Shown here piece by piece: positions 45,212 to 53,791 of a DNA stretch of 64,000 nt. Source of the stretch: Alphaproteobacteria bacterium. Lineage in GTDB: Bacteria > Pseudomonadota > Alphaproteobacteria > TMED109. The first letter of the stretch is position 1. Every line of letters begins with the position of its first letter. A program made the position numbers and the translations under genes. The notes beneath the pieces were generated by a model that was given only the letters and a program-made list of their open reading frames with translations, was not told where the DNA came from and ran no database searches. Location: contig JAJDYI010000004.1 of NCBI GenBank assembly GCA_022825235.1, positions 152,464 through 216,463 on the forward strand, written 5' to 3'.

Positions 45212-46393
45212 ATGAGCTCCATCGACCGTGTGGAAATCCACGTCTTTACCTTCTCGCTTCCCAATCTGGGAGTCGGGCAGGGCCGCGGCTCCGGGGTAGG
45301 CAACGTCGTCTACCAGCGGGGTGCCACCATCACGCCGACGCGCTTCGCCGTCCGGGTCTACAGCAACGACGGCGCCGTCGGGTCCTACGTTACGCACTGG
45401 GTGGGCACCAAGGCCGCCCTGGGGCAGGCGGAGATGCTGGCGCCGATGCTGATCGGGCGCGATCCAGCCCATCGCGAAGCCCTCCACGACGACATGAAGC
45501 GCGAACTTCGCGCCTATGACCACATGGGACAGGGGCCGATCGACCTGGCGCTCTGGGATCTGGCCGGGCGGCAGCACGGCATGTCGGTCGCCGCGATGCT
45601 CGGCGCCTTTCGCGAGCGGCTGCCGACGTATGCGAGCACGTACCATGGACAGCCGACCCCCGGTGGGTTGGATACGCCAGAGGCGTTCGCCGACTACGCG
45701 GCTGCGTGCCAGGAGCGCGGCTTCCACGGCTTCAAGATCCACGGCTGGAACGACGGCGATGTCGCCCGTGAATCGGACAACCTCCGGCAGGTGCGGGCCA
45801 GGGTGGGCGATGACATGCCGATCATGCTGGATGCTGCCTGCGAGCTCCGCACGTGGATGGATGCCCTGGCGGTGGGGCGCGTGTGCGACGAGGTCGGCTG
45901 CTTCTGGTACGAGGATCCGTACCGCGACAGCGGCGTCTCGATTACCGGGCACCGGCGCCTCAGGGAGCGCCTCAAGACGCCGATCCTGGTGAGCGAGCAC
46001 ATCCGCAGCGTCGAGGAGAAGGCGGAGTTCCTGATCGGCGGCGGCTGCGACATGATCCACGTTGATCCGGAGTATGACCTGGGCATCACCGGCGCGATGA
46101 AGATCGTGCACGTCGCGGAGGCCTTCGGGCTGGACATCCAGGTGCACGCCTGCGGGCCGGCCCACCGGGCCGTGGCCGCCACGGCGCGCAACACGCATTT
46201 CTACGAGATGGCGCTGATCGGCCCGGACATGCCGAATTGCGTGCCGCCGGTCTACGACGCGGGGTACTCGGACCAGCAGGAGGATCTGCCGGCCGACGGC
46301 TGTGTTCCGGTGCCGGGCGGTCCTGGTCTCGGCGTCGATTACGACTGGGACTTCATCGAGCGCAACCGGACGGATCTGCTCGTCTGGCCGTGA
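45212..46393 (+). CDS. Enolase-superfamily (mandelate racemase-type) enzyme
   Basis: Muconate-lactonizing/mandelate-racemase-fold enzyme of 393 residues. Metal ligands: Asp207 (MLDAAC), Glu234 (WYEDPYR) and Glu262 (VSEHIR). Acid/base candidates: Lys175 with His177 in FKIHG (a KxH rather than KxK motif) and His312 in VHACGPAH. This places it among dehydratase- or racemase-type members acting on sugar acids or similar hydroxyacids; the exact reaction is unknown. It is divergent from the PhyH/TRAP operon across 82 bases, and its stop overlaps the di-heme cytochrome gene (GTGA). It is probably part of the same catabolic regulon. Confidence 0.92.
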   Translation: MSSIDRVEIHVFTFSLPNLGVGQGRGSGVGNVVYQRGATITPTRFAVRVYSNDGAVGSYVTHWVGTKAALGQAEMLAPMLIGRDPAHREALHDDMKRELRAYDHMGQGPIDLALWDLAGRQHGMSVAAMLGAFRERLPTYASTYHGQPTPGGLDTPEAFADYAAACQERGFHGFKIHGWNDGDVARESDNLRQVRARVGDDMPIMLDAACELRTWMDALAVGRVCDEVGCFWYEDPYRDSGVSITGHRRLRERLKTPILVSEHIRSVEEKAEFLIGGGCDMIHVDPEYDLGITGAMKIVHVAEAFGLDIQVHACGPAHRAVAATARNTHFYEMALIGPDMPNCVPPVYDAGYSDQQEDLPADGCVPVPGGPGLGVDYDWDFIERNRTDLLVWP

Positions 46394-47667
46394 CCCTGCG
46401 TCGTGCCGCGCGCTGTGCGGCACTACCGGCCCTGCTGATATCCGCCGCCTGCCTCGCGCCGGACGGGGCTGCCATCGCCGAGGCCGGGGTTGCGCGGGAC
46501 AGCTTCTCGAGACCGCTCCCCGGTCTCGCTGACGACGAGCTGATCCGATTTTCCCTCGGCCGGGCGCAGTTCCGAACGATCCGGCTGTCCGGTGCGCGCA
46601 CGGACGGGAGCGGCGGCCTCGGACCGGTATTCAATCGCACGTCGTGCTCGGGCTGCCATGTCCGAAACGGCCGGGGCCGCCCCCCGGAGGATGCCGACAG
46701 GCCGCTGACGACCATGGTGATCCGGCTGGGCCCCGGATCGAGGTACGGGAGGCAGCTCAACGACAAGGCGATACCCGGTGTGGAGGCCGAAGGGCGGCCC
46801 GCATTCCAGCCAAACCCCGAGATTCACGTCGAGCTGGACGGCGTGAACTGGCCCCTGCGCTCGGCCCGTGTCGCCGTTCGCAAGCCGGCGCTCGGCCCGC
46901 TCGCGCCGCACGTGGAACTTTCGCCAAGGGTGGCTCCGCAGATCGCGGGGACCGGCCTTCTGGAGCGCATTCCGGAGGCACGGCTGCGCGAGCTGGCCGA
47001 TCCGGACGATCGAAACGGCGATGGTATCTCCGGTCGCCGCGGCGGGAACGGTGCCGGGCGGTTCGGCTGGCGGGCGGAGGTCCCGAGTGTCGAGGCCCAG
47101 GTCGCCGATGCCCTGCACGAGGACATGGGCGTGACCAGCACGCTCCGGCCTTCGGTGAACTGCGCCGCCGGGCACGCCCGGTGTCTCGTCCGGGCCGGCG
47201 GCGGGATCGAGATCGACGATGAGGCGTTTCGGGCCCTCGTGACGTACGTCCGCAACCTGGCGCCGCCTGCGCCGCGCGTCGCACCCGCTGCCGACGCCGG
47301 CAGCGAGGTCTTCGACGCCATCGGGTGCACCGCCTGTCACATCGAGGAATGGGAGCTCGAGGACTCACGCGTTCGCGTCATCTATCCCTACACGGACTTG
47401 CTTCTGCATGATCTCGGGCCCGCGCTCGCGGACCGGCGGGTCGACGGGAGCCCTGGGAACCGGGAGTGGCGGACGGCCCCTCTCTGGGGGGTCGGTCGGA
47501 TCTTCGCTGTGAATGGCCATCGCCGGCTTCTGCATGACGGACGTGCGCAGGGTTTTGTCGAGGCCATCCTCTGGCATGGAGGGGAGGCTGCGGCGGCCCG
47601 CGATCGGTTCCGGGCCCTACGACCGGCGGACCGAGCCGCGCTGCTCGCGTTCCTGGCCTCGCTATAG
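46390..47667 (+). CDS. Di-heme oxidoreductase (DUF1111/DHOR-like) c-type cytochrome
   Basis: Exported protein of 425 residues with a signal peptide (ALPALLISAACLAPDGAAIA). Two c-type heme sites are visible, CSGCH (Cys86, Cys89, His90) and CTACH (Cys313, Cys316, His317). Family stretches FNRTSCSGCHVRNGRG, AGTGLLERIPEARL, RFGWRAE and RTAPLWGVG confirm the di-heme oxidoreductase (thiol oxidoreductase-like) family. The GTG start overlaps the stop of the enolase-family gene, unusual for a periplasmic redox protein and a cytoplasmic enzyme, so co-expression is likely. The role is unassigned. Confidence 0.9.
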   Translation: MTLRRAARCAALPALLISAACLAPDGAAIAEAGVARDSFSRPLPGLADDELIRFSLGRAQFRTIRLSGARTDGSGGLGPVFNRTSCSGCHVRNGRGRPPEDADRPLTTMVIRLGPGSRYGRQLNDKAIPGVEAEGRPAFQPNPEIHVELDGVNWPLRSARVAVRKPALGPLAPHVELSPRVAPQIAGTGLLERIPEARLRELADPDDRNGDGISGRRGGNGAGRFGWRAEVPSVEAQVADALHEDMGVTSTLRPSVNCAAGHARCLVRAGGGIEIDDEAFRALVTYVRNLAPPAPRVAPAADAGSEVFDAIGCTACHIEEWELEDSRVRVIYPYTDLLLHDLGPALADRRVDGSPGNREWRTAPLWGVGRIFAVNGHRRLLHDGRAQGFVEAILWHGGEAAAARDRFRALRPADRAALLAFLASL

Positions 47668-47825
47668 CGGGCTTCCGAAGCGGGCCGGATGGGAACCGGC
47701 CAAGTGGTTCTGCGGCCGGAGCTCCATAACCCGACGTGGAACGACCTGCGCGTGGCTTTCCCGACAGCCGAAATTCCATGCCGAAGGCGCGCCACCGTGT
47801 TGCATGGCACATGAGGCGACTATAG

Positions 47826-47862
47826 AGTCGATATTATGCATTTGAATTGCATAAAGTCGACT
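47826..47862. promoter_or_regulatory. AT-rich palindrome before the DUF4143 ATPase gene
   Basis: Fifteen-base arms AGTCGATATTATGCA and TGCATAAAGTCGACT match at 13 of 15 positions as an inverted repeat around TTTGAAT. It is strikingly AT-rich for this DNA and ends 6 bases before the GTG at 47868. It could be an operator that also covers the ribosome site region, or an mRNA hairpin. Confidence 0.55.
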
Positions 47863-47867
47863 GTGCC

Positions 47868-49091
47868 GTGACAGAACCTTACATCGCTCGCTCCATCGAG
47901 CCGTTTCTGAAGAGAGCCGCTGCGGAGTTCCCTTCCGTCGCCGTCACTGGTCCGCGCCAGTCCGGAAAAACGACACTTCTCCAACGGCTGTTCGGCGAGT
48001 CCCACCGGTACGTCTCCCTGGAACCACCAGACGTTCGCGCAGCGGCCGCTGCCGATCCCCGTGCATTTCTGGAAATGTTCAGACCCCCGGTCATCTTCGA
48101 CGAAGCGCAGTACGCACCGGATCTTTTCCCTTACATAAAGGAAAAGATCGATGCAGATCGACACAAAGCCGGGCAGTACTTGTTGACGGGCTCACAGAAC
48201 CTGTCATTGGCGGAAGACATCAGCGAATCGCTCGCGGGCCGCATTGCGATGCTTTGCTTGCTGCCGCTTTCCCGGCGGGAGGCGGAAGGACGCCCGGACC
48301 TCCTCCTGCCGTGGGAGGCACGGCGCCCGCCGGCTCCCGCTGAGTGCCATACCTACGACGAGCTCTGGAGGGCGTTCCTGAGAGGCGGGTTCCCGGAGCT
48401 CCGCGCCCATCCGGAACGCGATGTCGCTCTTTGGCACGGGAGCTACATCCAGACCTATCTGGAGCGGGACGTCCGTGCCCTCCGGCAGGTTGGCGACCTC
48501 ACGGAATTCCGTAATTTCCTGCAAGTCCTGGCGGCCCGAAGCGGACAACTGCTGAACCTCACCGGCATTGCGCGGGACCTGGGTTTGGCCGTCAACACGA
48601 TCAAGGCCTGGATATCCGTGCTGGAGGCGACCTACCAGGTGTTTGTACTCCGCCCGTACCATGCCAATGTCGGGAAGCGACTCGTCAAGACCGCGAAGGT
48701 GTATTTCGTGGATACCGGAACGCTCTGCCATCTCGCGGGACTCCGGGATGCCGGACATGCCGCGTCCGGTCCGATGGGGGGCGCCATCATGGAGACAGCG
48801 GTGCTCTCAGAGATCGTGAAGGCGTTGACGCACAGGGGAGTTACGCCGCAAGTGTTCTTTTGGCGAACCCTGGCGGGAACCGAGGTCGATCTCGTCGTGG
48901 TGAGCGGGGGGAAGCTCGTACCCATCGAGGTCAAGCTCTCCGCGACTCCGCGGTCGGGCATGGCGGCCTCGATGCGCACGATGCGGGGGGATTTCGGAGA
49001 CCAGGCCATGGCCGGCTACGTGGTCCATCCGGGAGACGTTCAGTTGCCGTTGGGCCCGGGCGTGACTGCCCACCCGTTCGCGGACCTATGA
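47868..49091 (+). CDS. AAA-type ATPase with DUF4143 C-terminal domain
   Basis: Protein of 407 residues. The Walker A is VTGPRQSGKTTLL at about 26-38, Walker B is VIFDEAQYAPDLF, and a sensor-like LLTGSQNL follows. The C-terminal DUF4143 part ends with a PD-(D/E)XK-like pattern, TEVDLVV followed by PIEVKLS. The family is widespread, usually solitary, and of unknown function. The GTG at 47868 is chosen over TTG 47847 because the latter lies in the palindrome. No linked toxin, methylase or mobile element is present. Confidence 0.88.
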   Translation: MTEPYIARSIEPFLKRAAAEFPSVAVTGPRQSGKTTLLQRLFGESHRYVSLEPPDVRAAAAADPRAFLEMFRPPVIFDEAQYAPDLFPYIKEKIDADRHKAGQYLLTGSQNLSLAEDISESLAGRIAMLCLLPLSRREAEGRPDLLLPWEARRPPAPAECHTYDELWRAFLRGGFPELRAHPERDVALWHGSYIQTYLERDVRALRQVGDLTEFRNFLQVLAARSGQLLNLTGIARDLGLAVNTIKAWISVLEATYQVFVLRPYHANVGKRLVKTAKVYFVDTGTLCHLAGLRDAGHAASGPMGGAIMETAVLSEIVKALTHRGVTPQVFFWRTLAGTEVDLVVVSGGKLVPIEVKLSATPRSGMAASMRTMRGDFGDQAMAGYVVHPGDVQLPLGPGVTAHPFADL

Positions 49092-49365
49092 TGACCGTGG
49101 CCCGTCCCCACGAGAGCGGGCAGCAGCGATTCGGACGATGCCCGCGTCGATGGACCGAACGCCAGGCCGGCTGCGGCCGCGACATCGGTCCACGATCCCC
49201 GGGTTCCGGTCGCCCGGCGGTCTCGCGAGAGTCGGCCTCGCCGAACGCGGTTCGTCGTCGTGGCGCCGTGCGAAGCTCTTGGCATCCGCCGCCACGATGT
49301 GCTGCGCGTGCGGTGCCGGGCTACCGGTATGTACGGTTCCGACGAGGTGCGGCCGGTTACGTGAA

Positions 49366-50733
49366 ATGATGCAGCCCAGTTCTGACACGCCTTCGGCCGA
49401 GACCGCCAGCGGCGGTCCCGGCGGTGCCCTGTCCGGCCGCTTGCGGGTGCCCGGCGACAAGTCCATTTCGCACCGCGCCTTCCTGATCTCGGCCCTGGCG
49501 GTCGGTGAATCGCGCGCGGATGGCTGTCTGGAAGCGGAGGATGTCCTGGCCACACAGGCGTGCCTCCGGGCGCTCGGTGTCGATATCCGGAGAACGGCTC
49601 CTGGTTCCTACCGAATTCATGGCGTCGGTGTGCACGGGCTGGCGCCGCCGGACGGCGTCCTGGACTGCGGCAACAGCGGCACGGCCGCTCGCCTGCTGGC
49701 AGGGATGCTCACCGGGCACGCTTTTCCGGCCGTCCTCACCGGCGACGCCTCACTTCGGCGTCGGCCCATGCGGCGAGTGATCGACCCGCTCGATGCCATG
49801 GGGGCCGAGTTCGTCACGGCCGAAGGCGGCAGACTGCCGATCACCGTCACCGGCACCGATGATCTCATTCCGGTTACCTGGACCAGCGCCGTTGCGTCCG
49901 CCCAGGTGAAGACGAGTGTACTGCTTGCAGGCCTGCACGCGAGCGGCATCACCACCGTGGTGGAGCCCCGCCAGAGTCGCGATCACGGCGAGCGCATGCT
50001 GCGCAACTTCGGCGCCACCGTGTCGGCATCGGCGGCAGACGGCGGCCTCGCGGTGTCGGTGGAAGGCAACACGCCGCTGCGTCCCGCCGCGATTGCGGTT
50101 CCCGGCGACGTGTCTTCGGCGGCGTTTCCGCTGGTGGCGGCGCTGCTGACGGACGGCTCCGAGGTGGAGCTCGAGGGTGTCGGAACCAACCCGACGCGCA
50201 CGGGAATCCTCGACGCACTCCGCGCCATGGGCGCCGACATCGAGGAAGAGCGGGTCGAGGACGCCGGCGCCGAGCCGATCGCCAACTTCCGGGTCCGCGG
50301 CCGGGGCGGCAGTCTGCAGGCAGTCGATCTCGGGCCGGAGTACGCGCCGAGAACCATCGACGAGTATCCCGCGCTGGCAATGGCCGCCGCCTGTGCGAAT
50401 GGAGTCAGCCGGTTCCGTGGCCTGGGCGAGCTCCGGGTGAAGGAAAGCGATCGGCTGGAAGCCCTCCGGACCGGACTGCAGGCTGCGGGAGTTGCTGCGC
50501 GGATCGAGGATGACGACCTGCTGATCGAGGGCACGCCATGCCCCCGGGGCGGCGTGAGAATCGACTCCTCCCTCGATCACCGGATCGCCATGGCGTTCCT
50601 GGTCTTGGGAACCGCGTGTGCGGAGCCGATCGAAGTCGACGGGGCCGCGACGATACGGACCAGCTGGCCCGCATTCGGCGAGGCCATGCGGCAGCTTGGC
50701 GCTGCCATCGATACCGAAGCGGCGGCCGCATGA
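49366..50733 (+). CDS. aroA: 3-phosphoshikimate 1-carboxyvinyltransferase (EPSP synthase)
   Basis: Shikimate-pathway enzyme of 455 residues that joins shikimate-3-phosphate with phosphoenolpyruvate. Motifs: VPGDKSISHRAFL near the N-terminus, LDCGNSGTAARLLAGML, VASAQVKTSVLLAGL, and LRVKESDRLEAL near the C-terminus. Two adjacent ATGs (49366 and 49369) could start it. The 274 bases upstream hold no supportable gene. Its stop overlaps the cmk start. Confidence 0.96.
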   Translation: MMQPSSDTPSAETASGGPGGALSGRLRVPGDKSISHRAFLISALAVGESRADGCLEAEDVLATQACLRALGVDIRRTAPGSYRIHGVGVHGLAPPDGVLDCGNSGTAARLLAGMLTGHAFPAVLTGDASLRRRPMRRVIDPLDAMGAEFVTAEGGRLPITVTGTDDLIPVTWTSAVASAQVKTSVLLAGLHASGITTVVEPRQSRDHGERMLRNFGATVSASAADGGLAVSVEGNTPLRPAAIAVPGDVSSAAFPLVAALLTDGSEVELEGVGTNPTRTGILDALRAMGADIEEERVEDAGAEPIANFRVRGRGGSLQAVDLGPEYAPRTIDEYPALAMAAACANGVSRFRGLGELRVKESDRLEALRTGLQAAGVAARIEDDDLLIEGTPCPRGGVRIDSSLDHRIAMAFLVLGTACAEPIEVDGAATIRTSWPAFGEAMRQLGAAIDTEAAAA

Positions 50734-51443
50734 TCATCGCGATCGACGGTCCGGCGGCTGTCGGAACCGGCACCCTGGCTCGCGGACTGGCTGCACGGTT
50801 CAATCTGGCCCATCTCGACAGCGGGCTCCTGTACCGGGCGGTTGCCGCGCGGGTGCTGGCGGCCGAGGGTGACGGCTCTGATCCTGATCAGGCCGAGAAG
50901 GCAGCGCGGACAGTCACCGTGGAGAGCCTGTCTGAACCTGGCCTGCGGAGCGAACGCGTGGGCCGGGTCGCGTCGAAGGTGGCGGTGCATCCGGCGGTGC
51001 GACAAACCCTGCTTGGACGCCAGCGTGAATTTGCGCGCCGGCCGCCAGGCGAGACGGCCGGCGCCGTGCTCGACGGGCGCGACATCGGCACGGTGGTCCT
51101 GCCCAATGCCGATGTGAAGTTTTTTCTGACCGGACCGTTAAATGTCCGGTTAGCTCGCCGGGTCAAAGAGTTGCGGGCTCGCGGAGAGCGGTTTATACAA
51201 GCCCGTGTTGAGCAGGACATGCGAGAGCGTGACCAGCGCGACCGGTCTCGCGCGGCAGCACCGCTAGCGGCCGCTACCGACGCGCATGTGATCGATACCA
51301 CTGAACTTGACGCCGAGGCCGTGCTCGAGACGGCCTGCCGGCTGGTGAGGTCGAGTCCGAGGACCTCACGTACCAAGGTTCGCCGGGTGAGCGGCGCGCC
51401 ATCGGACACCGCCCAGAAGGTGCGGAGCCAGGAGAGCCCATGA
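50730..51443 (+). CDS. cmk: Cytidylate kinase with altered P-loop
   Basis: CMP/dCMP kinase of 237 residues. It has the N-terminal IAIDGPAAVGTGTLARGLA loop, LDSGLLYRAVA, LDGRDIGTVVLPNADVKFFLT and ERDQRDRSRAAAPLA. The P-loop normally reads SGKGT, but here it is VGTGT: the Walker lysine at residue 13 is Thr (codon ACC). All other family blocks are intact. A C-terminal tail of about 30 residues is longer than usual. ATGA overlaps join it to aroA and rpsA. Essentiality makes the missing lysine notable. Confidence 0.92.
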   Translation: MIIAIDGPAAVGTGTLARGLAARFNLAHLDSGLLYRAVAARVLAAEGDGSDPDQAEKAARTVTVESLSEPGLRSERVGRVASKVAVHPAVRQTLLGRQREFARRPPGETAGAVLDGRDIGTVVLPNADVKFFLTGPLNVRLARRVKELRARGERFIQARVEQDMRERDQRDRSRAAAPLAAATDAHVIDTTELDAEAVLETACRLVRSSPRTSRTKVRRVSGAPSDTAQKVRSQESP

Positions 51444-53146
51444 GCAACACAGTGCCGTCTACCGAGACGCACCCCGCATTCGAGGAGAACTTCGACGAGC
51501 TGTTTGCGGCGTCGATCGCCGCCACCGAGAAACGTGAAGGCACCGTTGTGGTCGGCAAGGTCATCGCCTTGGAGAACGACACGGCCGTTATTGATGTCGG
51601 CCTCAAGGCGGAAGGCCGGGTGCCGTTCAAGGAATTCATCGCCCACGGCCATGGCAGCGAACCCGCAGTCGGAGACGAAGTCGAGGTGTTTCTCGACCGC
51701 ATCGAAAACCGGAACGGCGAGGCGGTGCTGTCGCGGGACCGGGCGCGCCGCGAGCAGGCCTGGGCCGAGCTGGAGGAGGCGTTCGAAGCGAAGACGCAGG
51801 TTACCGGGATCATCTGGGGACGCGTGAAGGGCGGCTACACCGTTGACTTGCAGGGCGCGAGTGCGTTTCTGCCCCGTAGCCAGGTGGACCTCCGCCCGGT
51901 CCGCGACGCCCAGCACCTGTTCGGCACCAAGCAGCCGTTTTACATCCTGAAGATGGACCGCCGGCGCGGAAACATCGTGATTTCCCGACGTGCGGTCCTG
52001 GAAGAAACCCGGGCCGAGGCGCGGGCGGAACTCGTGGCCACGCTCAAGGAAGGCCAGATCCTCGACGGAGTGGTTAAGAACATCACCGAGTACGGTGCCT
52101 TCGTCGATCTCGGCGAGGTCGACGGCTTGCTGCATGTTGCGGACATGAGCTGGCGGCGCGTGCACCACCCGAGCGAAGTCGTGTCGGTCGGGCAGAAGCT
52201 GCGCGTGCAGGTGGTGCGGTTCAACCCGGCCACCCAGCGGATCAGCCTCGGCATCAAGCAGCTCGAGGCGGATCCGTGGGAAGGGGTCGTCGAGAAGTAC
52301 CCCAAGGGCGCGAAGTTCAGGGGCCGCGTCACGAACATCACCGAGTACGGCGCCTTCGTGGAGCTGGAACCCGGGATCGAGGGTCTGGTCCATGTCTCGG
52401 AGATGAGCTGGACGCGCAAGAACGTGCCGCCGTCAAAGCTGGTGTCCACGAGCGAGGAAGTCGAGGTCATGATCCTTGGCGTGGATCCGAACCGTCGGCG
52501 CGTCAGCCTCGGGATGCGCCAGTGCGCCGGAAACCCGTGGGAGAAGTTCGCGGAAGACCATCCGATCGGCAGCGTGATCGAGGGCGAGGTCCGGAACATC
52601 ACGGAATTCGGCGTGTTCCTGGGCATGCCGGGCGACATCGACGGCCTCATTCATCTGAGCGACCTCGATGCCTCCCGCCCGGGCGAGGAGGCCATCAAGG
52701 AATTCCGGAAGGGCGACCGGGTCCGGGCGAAGGTGCTGGAAATCGATGTCACGAAGGAGCGCATCAACCTCAGCACCCGCCAGATCGAAGAGGAAAAGGT
52801 GGCCGGTGCCCTGGCCCCCTATTCGCGCGGTCAGGTGGTGACCTCCGTCGTCACCGAGGTGACGGACAGCGGGCTGCGGGTGACCGTGGACGACGTCAAC
52901 GGCTTCATCCGCCGCAGCGACCTGTCGAAGCTCCGTACCGACCAAAATCCGCACCGTTTCGCGGTAGGCGAGCGGGTGGATGCCAAAGTGGTGTCGATCG
53001 ATACCAAGGCGGCCCGTCTGGTCCTGTCGATCAAGTCGCTCGAGATCGAGGAGGAACAGCGTGCGCTCCGCGAATACGGGTCCAGCGAATCCGGGGCGTC
53101 CCTCGGGGACATCCTGAGCGAAGCGCTCAAGCCGAAGGAGGAGTAG
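51440..53146 (+). CDS. rpsA: 30S ribosomal protein S1
   Basis: RNA-binding ribosomal protein of 568 residues with six S1 domains. They run roughly at 34-100, 115-183, 204-272, 289-359, 376-447 and 462-530. Repeated blocks such as GVVKNITEYGAFVDLGEVDGLLHVADMSW (third) and GRVTNITEYGAFVELEPGIEGLVHVSEMSW (fourth) are visible. It brings mRNAs to the 30S subunit. Its ATG overlaps the cmk stop, the common alphaproteobacterial cmk-rpsA arrangement. Confidence 0.97.
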   Translation: MSNTVPSTETHPAFEENFDELFAASIAATEKREGTVVVGKVIALENDTAVIDVGLKAEGRVPFKEFIAHGHGSEPAVGDEVEVFLDRIENRNGEAVLSRDRARREQAWAELEEAFEAKTQVTGIIWGRVKGGYTVDLQGASAFLPRSQVDLRPVRDAQHLFGTKQPFYILKMDRRRGNIVISRRAVLEETRAEARAELVATLKEGQILDGVVKNITEYGAFVDLGEVDGLLHVADMSWRRVHHPSEVVSVGQKLRVQVVRFNPATQRISLGIKQLEADPWEGVVEKYPKGAKFRGRVTNITEYGAFVELEPGIEGLVHVSEMSWTRKNVPPSKLVSTSEEVEVMILGVDPNRRRVSLGMRQCAGNPWEKFAEDHPIGSVIEGEVRNITEFGVFLGMPGDIDGLIHLSDLDASRPGEEAIKEFRKGDRVRAKVLEIDVTKERINLSTRQIEEEKVAGALAPYSRGQVVTSVVTEVTDSGLRVTVDDVNGFIRRSDLSKLRTDQNPHRFAVGERVDAKVVSIDTKAARLVLSIKSLEIEEEQRALREYGSSESGASLGDILSEALKPKEE

Positions 53147-53239
53147 CGCTCCCGGCGGTGGAGCTGTCCCCGGTTTGACCACGTTGCCGCGATTTGGCAG
53201 GAACCAGATTGGAGATTCATCCATGGAAGGTAGGTCCCC

Positions 53240-53524
53240 GTGAACCGGTCTGACTTGGTAAAGCGGATCCAGAAGGCTTATCCGGACCTGCATGGTGTGG
53301 AAGCCGACCGGGTCGTCCGCATCGTTTTCAACGAAATCGAGGAAGCCCTCGCCCGGGGGGACCGTGCCGAATTTCGCGGGTTCGGCAGTTTCTCGGTCCG
53401 CCTGCGCCCCGCCCATACCGGGCGCAACCCGAAGACCGGCGCCGCCGTCCAGGTGCCGGAGAAGAGCGTGCCGTACTTCCGCGCCGGCAAAGAACTCAGG
53501 AAACGAGTCGATACCGAGGAATAA
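53240..53524 (+). CDS. ihfB: Integration host factor subunit beta
   Basis: DNA-bending histone-like protein of 94 residues starting with GTG. The beta-arm region FGSFSVRLRPAHTGRNPKTGAAVQVPEKSVPYFRAGKELR has the IHF/HU signature with the intercalating Pro of RNPKTG. The N-terminal RSDLVKRIQKAYPDL indicates the IhfB rather than HU type. It follows rpsA by 93 bases, as in many proteobacteria. Confidence 0.96.
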   Translation: MNRSDLVKRIQKAYPDLHGVEADRVVRIVFNEIEEALARGDRAEFRGFGSFSVRLRPAHTGRNPKTGAAVQVPEKSVPYFRAGKELRKRVDTEE

Positions 53525-53551
53525 CCGCGGAGACCGAGCCGGGATCACCTG

Positions 53552-53791
53552 ATGCTGCGCCTTGCGCGGCGCGTTGCCGTTCTGGTTCTCACGCTGCTGT
53601 TCATTCCGTTTGCGCTGTCCAACCGGCAAAGCGTCGCGCTGGCCTTTTGGCCGTTCGAAGGAGTGATCGAAGTGCCCCTCTACCTGCTCCTGGTGGCGGT
53701 GCTCGCCTTGGGGATCGTCCTCGGCGGATTTGCGCGCCTGGTGGAGCGGCTGGGGTCACGGGGACGCTCGCGGCGCGTGTCCTCGCCGTGA
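53552..53791 (+). CDS. lapA: LapA-domain small membrane protein
   Basis: Small inner-membrane protein of 79 residues with two hydrophobic helices (about 8-24 and 42-62) flanking FALSNRQSVALAFWPFEG, the DUF1049/LapA pattern. LapA works with LapB in lipopolysaccharide assembly control; the cytoplasmic tail here is very short. Position between ihfB and pyrF matches the conserved order. Its stop overlaps the GTG of pyrF. Confidence 0.88.
   Translation: MLRLARRVAVLVLTLLFIPFALSNRQSVALAFWPFEGVIEVPLYLLLVAVLALGIVLGGFARLVERLGSRGRSRRVSSP

Noticed and set aside
47868..49091. DUF4143 ATPase as part of a defence island or toxin-antitoxin pair
   Set aside because: Neighbours are a di-heme cytochrome and aroA. 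No restriction, toxin or phage genes are linked.
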